Part shown: piece after piece, positions 20,225 through 64,000 of the stretch
Position numbering within the stretch: position 1 is the first letter of the stretch
Layout of the letters: each line of letters opens with the position of its first letter
Source: Cherax quadricarinatus
Taxonomy: Eukaryota > Arthropoda > Malacostraca > Decapoda > Parastacidae
DNA length: 64,000 nt
Assembly (NCBI RefSeq): GCF_038502225.1
Contig: NC_091357.1
Coordinates: 11,062,861 to 11,126,860 of the forward strand
Reading direction: 5' to 3'
Made by a program: the position numbers and the translations under genes
Notes under the pieces: generated by a model
The model's input: only the letters and a program-made list of their open reading frames with translations
The model's database searches: none
What the model was told of the DNA's origin: nothing

Positions 20225-20910
20225 ATTAATTTTTGCACAAGTGTCACATGGGAGTCGATCAACTTTATTATTGGGAATGTATCAACTTATTGTTTAATGT
20301 CACTGTTTTATGTAAAAATTTTTATATGTTTGGTTTTGGTACATTTAAAGTGTATATTAATTTAGGTCACAACCCTGGTACTGTTTTTGTTAAGTGCTAT
20401 GTTCTTGATGCAAGTTTTTCATGTATGGTTTACAGTTACATATACAGATTTTATACATGCAAGTTTTGTAGCATTTTTTGTTACGGTGTGGGTAGTAAAT
20501 CATTTAGTTACAAGGATGGTGTATTTCTTATTATAGCTTCATGTTTAGTGATTTCAGTCAATCATGTATGATTACATGTATATTGTATATCTGTGCTCTA
20601 AATAAAACATACAATATTAGGGGATGAATAGCTACAGAATGTTTAGGTACATAAAATGCTAATATTACAATGTACAGTAAGAGGCCAAAGCATTTGTTTT
20701 ATATATAAAAACATTTGTATATACAGTTTCATACAAGATATGAATATAAATGTCAGTTTTTGGCTAGTGGCAATTTTATTATGTATGTTCAGGGGTAGGT
20801 TGTCATCCGTTAGTTATAAGGATGTTTTCTTATAAATGTTTCATGTATTGTGACTCCGTCAATGTGTGATATGCATGTATACTGTATATTTTAAATAAAA
20901 AAAAAACTTT
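20225..20910 (+). repeat. two LINE-B-like 3' UTR ends
   Basis: Two segments end in similar polyadenylation-like sequence (GCTCTAAATAAAACATACAA near 20595 and TTTTAAATAAAAAAAAAAC near 20890). They share TCA(A)TCATGTATGATTACATG or GTGATATGCATGTATACTGT with the end of LINE-B (15180-15262). They appear to be 5'-truncated insertions of related elements; the left boundaries are uncertain. Confidence 0.45.
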
Positions 20911-21061
20911 ATTATTGAGTTATGTAATGAGTTGAGCCAATCACAGCAGCATGAAACACACCAGTCCCATTTCTACCACTGGCGGAGTAAGGTAAAACTA
21001 CGTTAGGCTACCCTAGGTTGGGTTACAGTGAGTTTCCTGAAGTTACCATTTCCATATAAAT

Positions 21062-21183
21062 CATACCACGGGCGGGGTTTTAACCCGCGGTCAGAGAGTC
21101 TGGAGTTTTGAGACTGACCGCGGGTTCAAATCCTGCCCGTGGTATGGTTTGTTTGCAATCGTGTCATTACGATTTCGTGAGTC
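21062..21183. repeat. foldback element made of tRNA-like T-arm halves
   Basis: The left arm 21062-21101 and right arm 21111-21147 are near-perfect complements with one 4-nt gap. They contain ACCGCGGGTTCAAATCCTGC, which looks like a tRNA T-arm (B box GGTTCAAATCC) plus acceptor stem. The right flank TTGTTTGCAATCGT is shared with the foldback at 61069-61252. The element sits about 0.55 kb upstream of the sirtuin start codon. Confidence 0.75.
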
Positions 21184-21734
21184 ATTTCCATATAAACCCA
21201 CCAAATATTAGATATTTTAGGGAATAAATTATCAACAGCTCAGACTAGGCCATAAACTTCAAATAGACCAATAATAATAATAATTATAATATATTTGGAT
21301 TAGAATAAATCTACATAGTAATAATATTTAAATTTATAATAATACATGTAGAATAAATTAAATAGTAATAATATATATATTTAGAATAAATAATAATAAT
21401 AATATAATACTCTTATATACCCACAACCTACAATATTTGGTAATACTCATACACAATGAATAGTGTTTTATAATAAAGTTGATCCTTAACTAAGGTTGTG
21501 GGTGGAGTCTTGTGACAGTCACCAGTGTGCGCTTCTACACAACATTCTTAACATACACTTCAACTAAATATAAACGAATAACACATTTAAACTTGTTATA
21601 CTCCGTGGCACTAAAATAAACAAAAGTTATACCTAATGAAAATTTTGGTTTTGTTTTTGTGTGTGAAAAAGATAAATCATCACCCGGTCGAAGTTTTCCT
21701 TAATCGAGTTATGTTATATTGACGATATCTCGAG

Positions 21735-56525
<34,791 letters not shown>

Positions 56526-57000
56526 AAAGTAATCCTTTTAATAATAATTTTAGTTTTAAATTAAATTATATAAAACTTGGTGAAACTGCAAAAATCTTAT
56601 ATTTATTTATGCTGTATATTAAGAATGATGATACATATTAAATTTATTTTTAATGTTGCAGATATTGTAGGTTAATTTTCATAATTAACAGTGTCTCAAG
56701 TTTAAGTCTTCATACTGTACAGTTGAGCCTTGGAACTTGCATGGTTTAGGTGTCTGGAGGCCTCATAACTCCTGAAGTTGCAGGGAAAAAAAAAAAAAAG
56801 GAAATCTTGCATGGTAACTAGGAGTGATAGCAGCTACCTCACTGAAAGTTCTCTGTTACTAAACGGTTTGTCTTACATTTTTTACTGCCGTAGTTCTAAA
56901 ATTGTTGAATTTCAAATCAAGTATGCACAGATAACTTTAATGTTAGAATTCTGTATAAATACATAATAAATTAGTATATAAATATTGCAACCACGTGGCA
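56526..57000 (+). other. Sirt3: Sirt3 3' UTR region with candidate poly(A) signals
   Basis: AATAAA overlaps the stop codon (56521) and another occurs at 56965-56970 (ACATAATAAATTAG). The second is better placed for cleavage. A partial Tigger-like end (ACAGTTGAGCCTTGGAACTT near 56717) may mark an insertion in the UTR. Confidence 0.5.
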
Positions 57001-58004
57001 ACATAAGGCCTCCATTCAAACATATTTTTTGGATTCTAACATATGTTCTCACTTTATTATACAGTGTATTTTCTCACTAGCATGCACAAAAAAAGTAGAA
57101 ATTTAATTTGTACTTGAAATAATGCTCTTCTTTGCAAATTCCATGTAAACATTTAATAAAAAATGATATCAAAATGTTTGCTAGCTATTTCACTTTGAAG
57201 TTACACTGACTAGAAATGGATCTGCTCTTGCTAAGTCTCCAAATCTCACCAGTTACAATGGTCCTCAAGTTGCAAGCATCAAAACAAAAGTATCATTCAC
57301 TGAGTGAAGGTGAGGAGAGTTGCAAATGGCCACCCTCCCTCCCCTATTTTCCTCTTTTTTCTCTACATTTCCAAGGAACACCCAAACTTTAAATTTCTGT
57401 AGCACATGCATATGTAGGCAGTATATCCAGACAGCTACAGCAAAATAATAAAGCTGCATGTGATCACTTTGTGGATAGATAATGCGTGAAGGGAATGAAG
57501 GTGAGAAGGGTAGCGAGTGGTAAATAAATGGAGGCCAGTAGGCTTGGGAGTATGACCAGGAGCCTGATCTTCATCCACCTTCATTTAGTGAGTTACTGCA
57601 TGAAATAGAACTAAGATATCCACGAGCAATAGTTAACTACAACGGAATAAAAAGGCCCCATGTTGCTAACGTATTAAAGATCACAGATGGCACCTTTTTT
57701 GATTCCTGGTTAAGTGAGTGCTACTAGAGCTTTCAATGGGCCAGTCTGATTCATGGCCGGTTTACAGGTTTTCTGCTTTTTACACTCCCAACAGATCTTG
57801 GCTTCTGGTCTTCCCTAAAGCTTTTGGAGAATACCATGTTTGGCATTCTTTGACTTCTTTAGAAAAAAGAGCAGTAGGTTTCACAGAGATTTTTGAGGCA
57901 ATTTTTTTTTTAGGGGGGGAGGGGCAGGGACTCAGAAAGGTGTGGTAATACCATTAGCATTTTGGGCAAATTTACAGTAACAAGATACCAGTAGTAATAT
58001 CTTT
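57001..58004. other. no recognisable feature
   Basis: Downstream of Sirt3. Short frames (57265-57459, 57718-57948) have no family or splice support. A G-rich run near 57910 and A/T runs only. Confidence 0.4.
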
Positions 58005-58262
58005 TATGAACTATTAGGTGGTGAGAGGAACATTTTGTGGATAAATATCATTCACGAAGGGATTCAGGAAAACTGGTTAGCCAGACTTGAATCCTGGAAG
58101 TAGAGTGCCTGCACTCTGAAGGAGGGGTGTTGATATGTTACAGTTTTTTAACACGTGTAGGTGTACCTCTGGCAAGACAGTGATGGAGTGAACAATGAAA
58201 GTGTTTCTTCTTTTTCGGGTCACCCTGCCTTGGTGGGAAATGGCTGTGTTAATAAAAAAAAA
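58005..58262 (+). repeat. LINE-A 3' end fragment
   Basis: CACGAAGGGATTCAGGAAAA, CTGCACTCTGAAGGAGGGGT and GGGTCACCCTGCCTTGGTGG, then a poly(A)-like end at 58250. Confidence 0.7.
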
Positions 58263-58269
58263 TTTTATG

Positions 58270-58640
58270 TATGTTTTCAACACGTCGGCCGTCTCCCACC
58301 GTGGCAGGGTGGCCCTAAAAAGAAACTTTCACCCATAATCACTGTTTTTGCAGAGGCATTTAGATATCACTCCAAACAGCCAATATCCCAAACCCCTCTT
58401 TTAAAGCGCAGGCATTGTACTTCCCACCTTCAGGACTCAAGTTAACCATTTTCCCTGAATCCCTTCACAAAACATTACTGTGCTCACACTCCAATAGTTC
58501 GTCAGGTCCCAAAAACCATTTGTCTCCATTCAATCCTATCTAACACACTCACACATGCCTGCTGCATGTCCAAGCCCCTTTATACACACCTCTTTTGCCT
58601 CCTCCCTCTATCCTTTTCTAGGATGACCCATATTTATTTA
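58270..58640 (-). repeat. LINE-A 3' end fragment, reverse
   Basis: TTTTCAACACGTCGGCCGTC, CCAAACCCCTCTTTTAAAGC and TCCAATAGTTCGTCAGGTCC. It faces the preceding copy tail to tail, a small version of the 3784-8332 arrangement. Ends near a TTTATTTATTTA run at 58632. Confidence 0.7.
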
Positions 58641-58644
58641 TTTA

Positions 58645-59035
58645 TTTTGGGAGGTCTTGAAGAGAAGCTGGAAAGGTTAGCGGACAAATTTGGGAGGGTA
58701 TGTAACAAAACATTTAGACAATGAACGACTGAATATCAGATTGGAGGGAGGGAGTATGGGGAAAGTAAATGTGTTTAGGTGATTGGGAGTGAGGATGTCA
58801 CCAAATAGGTCTGTTAAAGATGGTAAATCATAGCACTAAGCTAAAAAGTTGGGTGGTGTATTGATGCATATATGGAGGCATCGAAAAAGGTAATGTGCCA
58901 AAGTATAATGGTACCAACACTTATATGGGTGTAAAGCATGATTGTTAAATATTGCAGCAGAGAAGAGGTTGGAGGCAATAAATGCATCTCTTCTTCAAGT
59001 CGCCAAACCTTGGTGGGTGATGCCTGATGTGTTGA
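58645..59035 (+). pseudogene. LINE-A RT fragment, divergent subfamily
   Basis: GAGAAGCTGGAAAGGTTAGC (compare KEKLQRL), AAATGTGTTTAGGTGATTGG (compare NVFRYLG), AATGGTACCAACACTTATAT (compare VPTLLYG) and GAGAAGAGGTTGGAGGCAAT (compare RRRLEAV). Stops and indels throughout. Confidence 0.65.
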
Positions 59036-59269
59036 AAATTAAATATTGGGTTAAATACAACTAGAATATTCATTACTGTATTTATAAGGTGAATAATATG
59101 TTTTAATTCAACAGATTTCTATTACTAGGTCTAAAAACATACTGCATATAATACAGTACTCATTTGTAATTTAGCATAAAGGCTCGATAATTTTAAACAT
59201 ACAGCGTTGTATAAATCTTGTGTATCAGATCAAAGAATGCAAAGTGCTTCTGTTTAAATACAATGGGTG

Positions 59270-59425
59270 TGCCAGATTATACATTCATGTGGAAGTGCTA
59301 GACCTGTATGAGTTGTACAGCACTTGAGGGAATGGAAGTTATCAGGTTTGATCTGAGGAAGGAGACTGCATCTTCAATTTCTTGGCACAAAAGCCCTTCA
59401 CCATAATCTAGGCACCCTCCATCCC
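59270..59425 (-). mobile_element. short element built from LINE-E-like ends
   Basis: Minus strand: TGGTGAAGGGCTTTTGTGCC, CTTCCTCAGATCAAACCTGA, then AGTGCTGTACAACTCATACA and TCTAGCAC. Same layout as 52140-52275. Confidence 0.55.
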
Positions 59426-59460
59426 TTGAAGGAAGTCTGCTATATTACATTATCTTCAGT

Positions 59461-59640
59461 GTATAACCCCTCAAGGGAGGTTCCTTGATGCTGGTGAGGG
59501 GCTTTTGATCTAGGGAATTGGATCTGTGCTTTGGTTCCCTGAATTGAGCCTGAATACCTTCTACCCCCACCCCCCACATGTGCTGTATAATCCTACAGGT
59601 TTAGTGCTCCCCCACGATTATAATAATTATAATTCAGTGT
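59461..59640 (+). mobile_element. short element built from LINE-E-like ends
   Basis: CCCCTCAAGGGAGGTTCCTT, GAGGGGCTTTTGATCTAGGG and GAGCCTGAATACCTTCTACC resemble 33433-33520. Directly after comes TGCTGTATAATCCTACAGGT, TTAGTGC and (TAA)-like GATTATAATAATTATAAT, the LINE-E 3' end. No RT sequence lies between. Confidence 0.65.
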
Positions 59641-59648
59641 ATAATGTA

Positions 59649-60256
59649 CAGTAGGGCCCCACTTATATAGCAGGTTAGGTTCCAGGCTACTGCTGGAAAG
59701 CAGAGAGTCATTTTTTCACTTATAAATGCATATAAATGCCAGATAAGTTTACACTAACATATATTAAGTTAGCAATAGAACTAGGCATTAAAAACAATAA
59801 AAAGTAAAATACACACACAGCACATTCATTACTTACCCTAAATTAAGACTACAAATATTTTAAGTCGAGAGGTGAGTAGTATTTATTGTAAGAAGTCAGG
59901 TGTGGGAGGTATGGTAGCCAGCCAAGACACCCCACCCACACGTAATATACTACAACATTTAAAGCACCCCAGAATGATAAAATGCATATACAGTACATTT
60001 ATTACATACCTTAAAATATTTGTAGTCTTAATGTAAACATGAAATAACTTTAAACACTTGAAATTTTGGAAAGTTTCCAGACATAATAGAGAGACACTGT
60101 GCTTATGGAGAATGTAAACAAACTGGGCGGTGGCATGGTGACCGTATTAGAAAGTCAAGTGGGGGGGGGAGCCGTATAGCGAGTTTTGGTCATAATTTTA
60201 AAATTCTGTATTAGTGGAACACCGTAAGCAACACGCCATAAAGCGGGACCCTACTG
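59649..60256. mobile_element. Tigger-like MITE, CAGTAGGGCCCC type
   Basis: CAGTAGGGCCCCACTTATAT and the complement of CATAAAGCGGGACCCTACTG, with TA on both sides, 608 bp. The interior contains CATTACTTACCCTAAATTAA and the related CATTTATTACATACCTTAAA. No ORF. Confidence 0.82.
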
Positions 60257-60633
60257 TATATCATAATTCAGTACTATGAGAGTACATCAGTGCTGTAAAA
60301 CCTTAATGAGTTTAGCACTTAGTTATGATTATAATATAAGAGTACATTATCAGAATAACTTTGTACACACCAAGAACAACCACAGGTATATTAAACCACA
60401 ATGCTAACTTGAGTATATCAAAAGACATTAACTTGGAACCATTGTGGAACATTTACTAGACTGTTTGGTTACTAAAAGTATACTTTACATTATGACTATA
60501 ATATGGATGAGTTATATCACAGTAACTGATACACCATATAAAAAAAAATATGTACCTGTATATTAAGTAAAAATATCCATGGTAAAAAAAAAAGAAGGCA
60601 CCTTTTTCACTTGTACTGCCCTTCCATGAAGTA

Positions 60634-60899
60634 CAATGAAACCTCGTTACTCTAACTTAATTCATTCCAGAAGGCTGTTCGAGTGCCGATCCATTCAAGT
60701 ATCGAACAAATTCTTCCCAACCAATTTTCTTTTTGGTTGGCTGTTATCACTAGGCCCCATGGTGACTTATACAAATAATATAAAAAAAAAAAAACACCAA
60801 AAAATGTGAAGAAATATGAAATAGCTTACAGTGAAGTTCTGGCACGTCGTGTTTGTTTGGTCAAGTGCTGAGTTTTGTTAGAGTACCGAGGTTCCACTG
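60634..60899. mobile_element. Tigger-like MITE
   Basis: CAATGAAACCTCGTTACTCT at the left and the complement of AGAGTACCGAGGTTCCACTG at the right; the interior AACCAATTTTCTTTTTGGTT and GGCCCCATGGTGACTTATAC matches 16773-17152. The left terminal bases have decayed (CAAT for CAGT). Confidence 0.78.
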
Positions 60900-61068
60900 T
60901 GTACAGATGTTTTGGTGGAACCCACTTCTCTGGCATAACAAAACCAGCAGTTGCAATTCTCAGCCACTTCCCCATTCCTGAGGAACTCCAAGGAGGTAAG
61001 TTATCAATAATATACAGATAAGTTACCAAACAATAGCTAGCTTATATTGTGAAAGTTATAATGAAACT

Positions 61069-61252
61069 AACCATACCACGGGCGGGGATAGAACCCACGA
61101 TCAGAGAGTCTCAAAACTCCAGACCGTCGCATTAGCCACTGGACCAGCTAGCCACAATAAGATTCGTTTTGAGACTCTTTGAACACGGGTTCTATCCTCG
61201 CCCGTGGTATGGTTTGTTTGCAATCGTTTCATTACGATTTCGTGAGTCGAGT
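61069..61252. repeat. foldback tRNA-like element
   Basis: Arms 61069-61117 and 61166-61214 are 49 nt with about five mismatches. The minus-strand reading of the left arm plus loop contains a whole tRNA-like head: TAGCTGGTCCAGTGGCTAAT (A box) and TCGTGGGTTCTATCCCCGCC (B box). The right arm repeats only the T-arm half. The flank TTGTTTGCAATCGTTTCATT is shared with 21148-21183. Confidence 0.78.
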
Positions 61253-61600
61253 TATGATGAAACTGGTTACATGAGTTATTGCAACATTGTTTGGTTAGAG
61301 TTGTGTAGGTTAGTTTTTGAGATTATTATGACTTTTAAGTAGTAAATTATATACAATCTGAGGTTGAAGACAAATGTGACTGACAATCTAAAAAAAAGAA
61401 AATTGCAGACTAGTTGTGAAAGAAGTTTTATGCAGAGCTACCAATGATAATTCTAGTTTAAGAATAATGTAAATAGGATTTCCAACATTACTTATAAACC
61501 AAAAAAGTTGTTTTAAATCCTCTGGAACTGAGCTAAGTTGTTGTAAGATTTAGTTTTGTAGAATGCAGAATATAATAAATTTACACGAAAGTTTCTTAAC

Positions 61601-61691
61601 TTATAATACTAATGCTTCACCACCACTGTTTCGAGTAACATTTCCACCATTTCTTACAGCATCCAAGCATCTTCTTTTCATATCCAAGAGC
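61601..61691 (-). CDS. candidate last exon of an unrecognised gene
   Basis: On the minus strand a strong acceptor (pyrimidine-rich from about 61740, then CACCTTGATTTCCAG) precedes a frame encoding LLDMKRRCLDAVRNGGNVTR and NSGGEALVL, then TAA (61601-61603). The first base completes a codon from an upstream exon, which would lie above 61740 or beyond the window. The composition is that of an ordinary conserved C-terminus, not of a transposon, but I do not recognise it. No AATAAA is evident downstream on that strand. Confidence 0.35.
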
Positions 61692-61741
61692 CTGGAAATC
61701 AAGGTGAAAGATTAATTAGAAAAAGTAGTAAGAGAAACCTC

Positions 61742-63088
61742 TATGTACTGTGCTTGTCCAATTACACCATTACCAACTAGCACACAAGGTGGCAAGTGCA
61801 GTCTTTTGTAGGTACTGTATCTGTATCCTCAGTCAATGTCATACACACCATATTGACAACCTTCTCACTCCATATACCCTCAGACTTCCAGAGTGCAAAA
61901 CATTTAACAAACTCTTGTTTTGCTCAAATGACAAGTTAGTTCATGAACTTCCCAGGAGGTATATTAGACCACATTTCCATGCAGTACCTCTCCAGCTCCA
62001 TCAGGTAGTGCAGCTTGCACATGTGCACTGCTTTTATCACCTAACACCACAAATTTTCTAGTGTCTGGTCTGGAAACTGTGACATTCAAGGAATGATTTT
62101 TTTTTCTCCCTTTATCAATTTGGCCATACATTAAGACTGACTTTAAGCTTTCGAAAGTGGTCATTCAGATGAGGAGTGCTCTAGTTACCATACAGAAACC
62201 AACGGCCCAAGAACAATACGAGCCTTCCTTTGAGCACAGTACACCAGCAGGATAAGTTTGAAATTATTCAGAAGTTGGATTTTCTGTTAATAAAACTGGG
62301 AAATTCATATCTACAGACTCCAGTAACAATCTGAACATTTTTTCAAGTAGGATACACCTATGTTGAAAGTCAGAAGCAGATCAGAAGAGGTATTCTCAAG
62401 TTATTGGATGGAAACCACTAAACTATTTGCCAACTAAACTAGCAACTACACATCCCAATAATCTTAATTTTTCTTTAGTAAGCTACAACAACACTGAAAA
62501 TTTAAAGTCAAACCAAAGTGCATTTGCTTCTTGTTGAATAATTAACTTTTTGCATTAGTAAAACTGTGGCCAATAATTCAGTGGAAAAGTATTTGGTATT
62601 GTTATGCTGCTGCTTTTTTTTTAAATCATCTAATCATCTGTCACCAGAGATAATGATTTGATATGCTATTATTTAATTTGAAAATTTTCAGATAGTCATA
62701 AAAGAAATAATAAGACTTTTAAATATACTTTTGTATTTAACTCTTTTTTATAAAAAATATCTATCTGCTTTACAAGTTAATTCCTCACCAAAGTTTATGC
62801 CATCTGGAATATATCTTATAAACACTCAGCAACATGGATACCTAATAAATTTGGTAAACAATCGGACCAAGCAATTGAGGCTTCAGTCAACCATGTGTTG
62901 TTTGTGCACGGTAGATTTTTTTAGCAAACTTTGGATGTTCAGATTACTCAGATGACTGAATTTATTATTTTCCAGCAATAAAATTTAAAAATCCAATGTG
63001 ATCTATATAAGACTGCAGTAATTTTTTCAAATGCACTTTAAAGTTTTTATTGCCAACTGCATCATATGGCACTGTGACTCATACTCGT
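61742..63088. other. no firm feature
   Basis: If the minus-strand exon at 61601-61691 is real, this is its upstream intron. A 66-residue minus-strand frame (61964-62164) lacks splice support. No terminal repeats or RT motifs are seen. Confidence 0.4.
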
Positions 63089-63092
63089 TTAA

Positions 63093-64000
63093 CCCTTTGA
63101 CTGTCGCGGCCGTATATATACGTCTTACGAGGTACCGTGTTTGACGTATATATACTCATAAATTCTAGCGGCTTCAAATCAAGCAGGAGAAAGCTGGTAG
63201 GCCCACATGCGAGAGAATGGGTCTGTGTGGTCAGTGTGCACCATATAAAAAAAATCCTGGAGCACGCAGTGCATAATGAGAAAAAAAAAAACTCCGACCG
63301 TTTTTTTTTTAATTAAAATGCCGACTTTGTGGTCTATTTTCGTATAGTATTTATGGTTGTATTCTCGTTTTCTTGGTCTCATTTGATAGAATGGAAAACA
63401 TATTATAGAAATAGAGGTGATTTTGACTGATTTTACTATAAAAAGAACCTGGAAATGGAGCTCAAAGTAGGGGAAATGTTTGATTTTTACCAATGTTCAA
63501 AAGTAAACAAATGATGTCATTGTTCAATAAATGTCCAACTAGCCATTCTAAAATGCAGTCATGAATGGGTTGATGTTATTTATACAATTATTACAGTATT
63601 GCAGTAGTCTGCATAATAGTAAGTCTTCTATTTTTTGTTTGAATAAAAATTCAAAATAGAAAGCAAGAGTAATATCAGAGGGGCTTGGAGATGTGACTGA
63701 TGAACAAAGAAAAATGTAATTTTAGAGCCAGGAATGTCTGCATTGTTCATTCTGGACCTTATTTTGAAATTGTCATATTTTTTAATTTTTGTGAAATTGG
63801 CCAAATTGCAAATTTCTGACCACATTATTGGGTAGTTGAAGTCGGCAAATGGGCAGTTTCTTGTACTCAATCGATAGAAAAAACGAAGTTCTAAAGAAAT
63901 AGCTATAAGTTTGGTCGACAGGAACAAAGGAATTAGCCGAAAATAGGGCTCAAAGTGGGCGAAATCGCCGATTTGTAAATATCGCCGAGGTCACTAACTT
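63093..64000. mobile_element. piggyBac-like TTAA element, cut by window edge
   Basis: TTAA (63089-63092) is followed by CCCTTTGACTGTCGCGGCCG and the subterminal palindromes CGTATATATACG (63112) and GACGTATATATACTC (63143). The interior aligns with 25230-26280, at lower identity than the 25161/49852 pair. The right end lies outside the window. Confidence 0.8.

Noticed and set aside
20233..20571. A 112-residue cysteine- and tyrosine-rich plus-strand frame.
   Set aside because: It overlaps sequence resembling a LINE-B 3' UTR and lacks any recognisable domain or splice sites.
61964..62164. A 66-residue minus-strand frame (VTVSRPDTRKFVVLGDKSS) and an overlapping frame (CKLHYLMELERYCMEMWSN) as possible exons of the 61601 gene.
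   Set aside because: The two frames overlap and compete, stops follow soon, and no acceptor-donor pair brackets either in a phase that fits the downstream exon.

Overview
This window is eukaryotic nuclear DNA from an animal with large, repeat-filled introns. Coding sequence is split by GT-AG introns, and about two thirds of the window is recognisable transposable-element sequence. The mixture (tRNA-headed SINEs, a non-LTR family with a GGCTTAGCGC hairpin and (TAA)n tail, and a cytosolic-type Ly6 gene beside a mitochondrial-type sirtuin) looks to me like a decapod crustacean, perhaps a crayfish. That assignment rests on familiarity with the repeats, not on a diagnostic gene. No prokaryotic, organellar or viral segment is visible.

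Host genes. (1) At 1877-2834 (+) three exons join in frame into a cysteine-rich Ly6/uPAR domain followed by a hydrophobic GPI-anchor-type tail; the signal-peptide exon is not visible. (2) At 21735-56525 (+) six exons join in frame into a 357-residue class I sirtuin closest to SIRT3, with a Ser/Arg-rich N-terminus typical of mitochondrial import. Its second intron is 24 kb and is almost entirely nested transposons. (3) At 61601-61691 (-) there is a candidate last exon of an unrecognised gene that would continue beyond the window.

Transposons, labelled for cross-reference. LINE-A: RTE-like endonuclease/RT element, many copies (3784-6755 +, 6926-8332 -, and fragments at about 15.7, 18.8, 23.8, 51.5, 55, and 58-59 kb). 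LINE-B: L1/Tx1-like two-ORF element, about 8335-15265 +. LINE-C: CR1/L2-like element with an uninterrupted 984-aa ORF, 26869-31490 -. LINE-D: decayed relative of LINE-C, 42750-46997 +. LINE-E: I-group element with gag-like zinc knuckles, RT and RNase H, 33430-40035 +, and a truncated copy at 52410-54310 -. LINE-F: RT fragment, 32430-33420 +. DNA transposons are mostly short or internally deleted: Tigger/pogo-like elements with TA target duplications, piggyBac-like elements bounded by TTAA, and one hAT-like element with a perfect 8-bp duplication. There are two tRNA-derived SINE families.

Layout. 0-3.8 kb: SINEs, the Ly6 gene and LINE remnants. 3.8-8.3 kb: two LINE-A copies facing tail to tail, one split by a Tigger-like element. 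8.3-15.3 kb: LINE-B with two nested insertions. 15.7-21 kb: short elements and 3'-end fragments. 21.7-56.5 kb: the sirtuin gene, with LINE-C, LINE-F, LINE-E and a Russian-doll nest (40215-47878) in intron 2. 56.5-64 kb: LINE-A fragments, inverted-repeat elements, the candidate minus-strand exon, and a piggyBac-like element cut by the window edge.

The most interesting non-genic signals are these. The TTAA element family keeps a subterminal 6-bp palindrome while its core changes (ACTAGT, ATATAT, AGATCT). tRNA-derived elements fold back on themselves. SINE copies carry internal unit amplification, one over the promoter A box. Very short elements appear to be made of only the two ends of LINE-E. 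I found no gene cluster that amounts to a new enzymatic or defence system. All family assignments are by eye and have not been checked by search.
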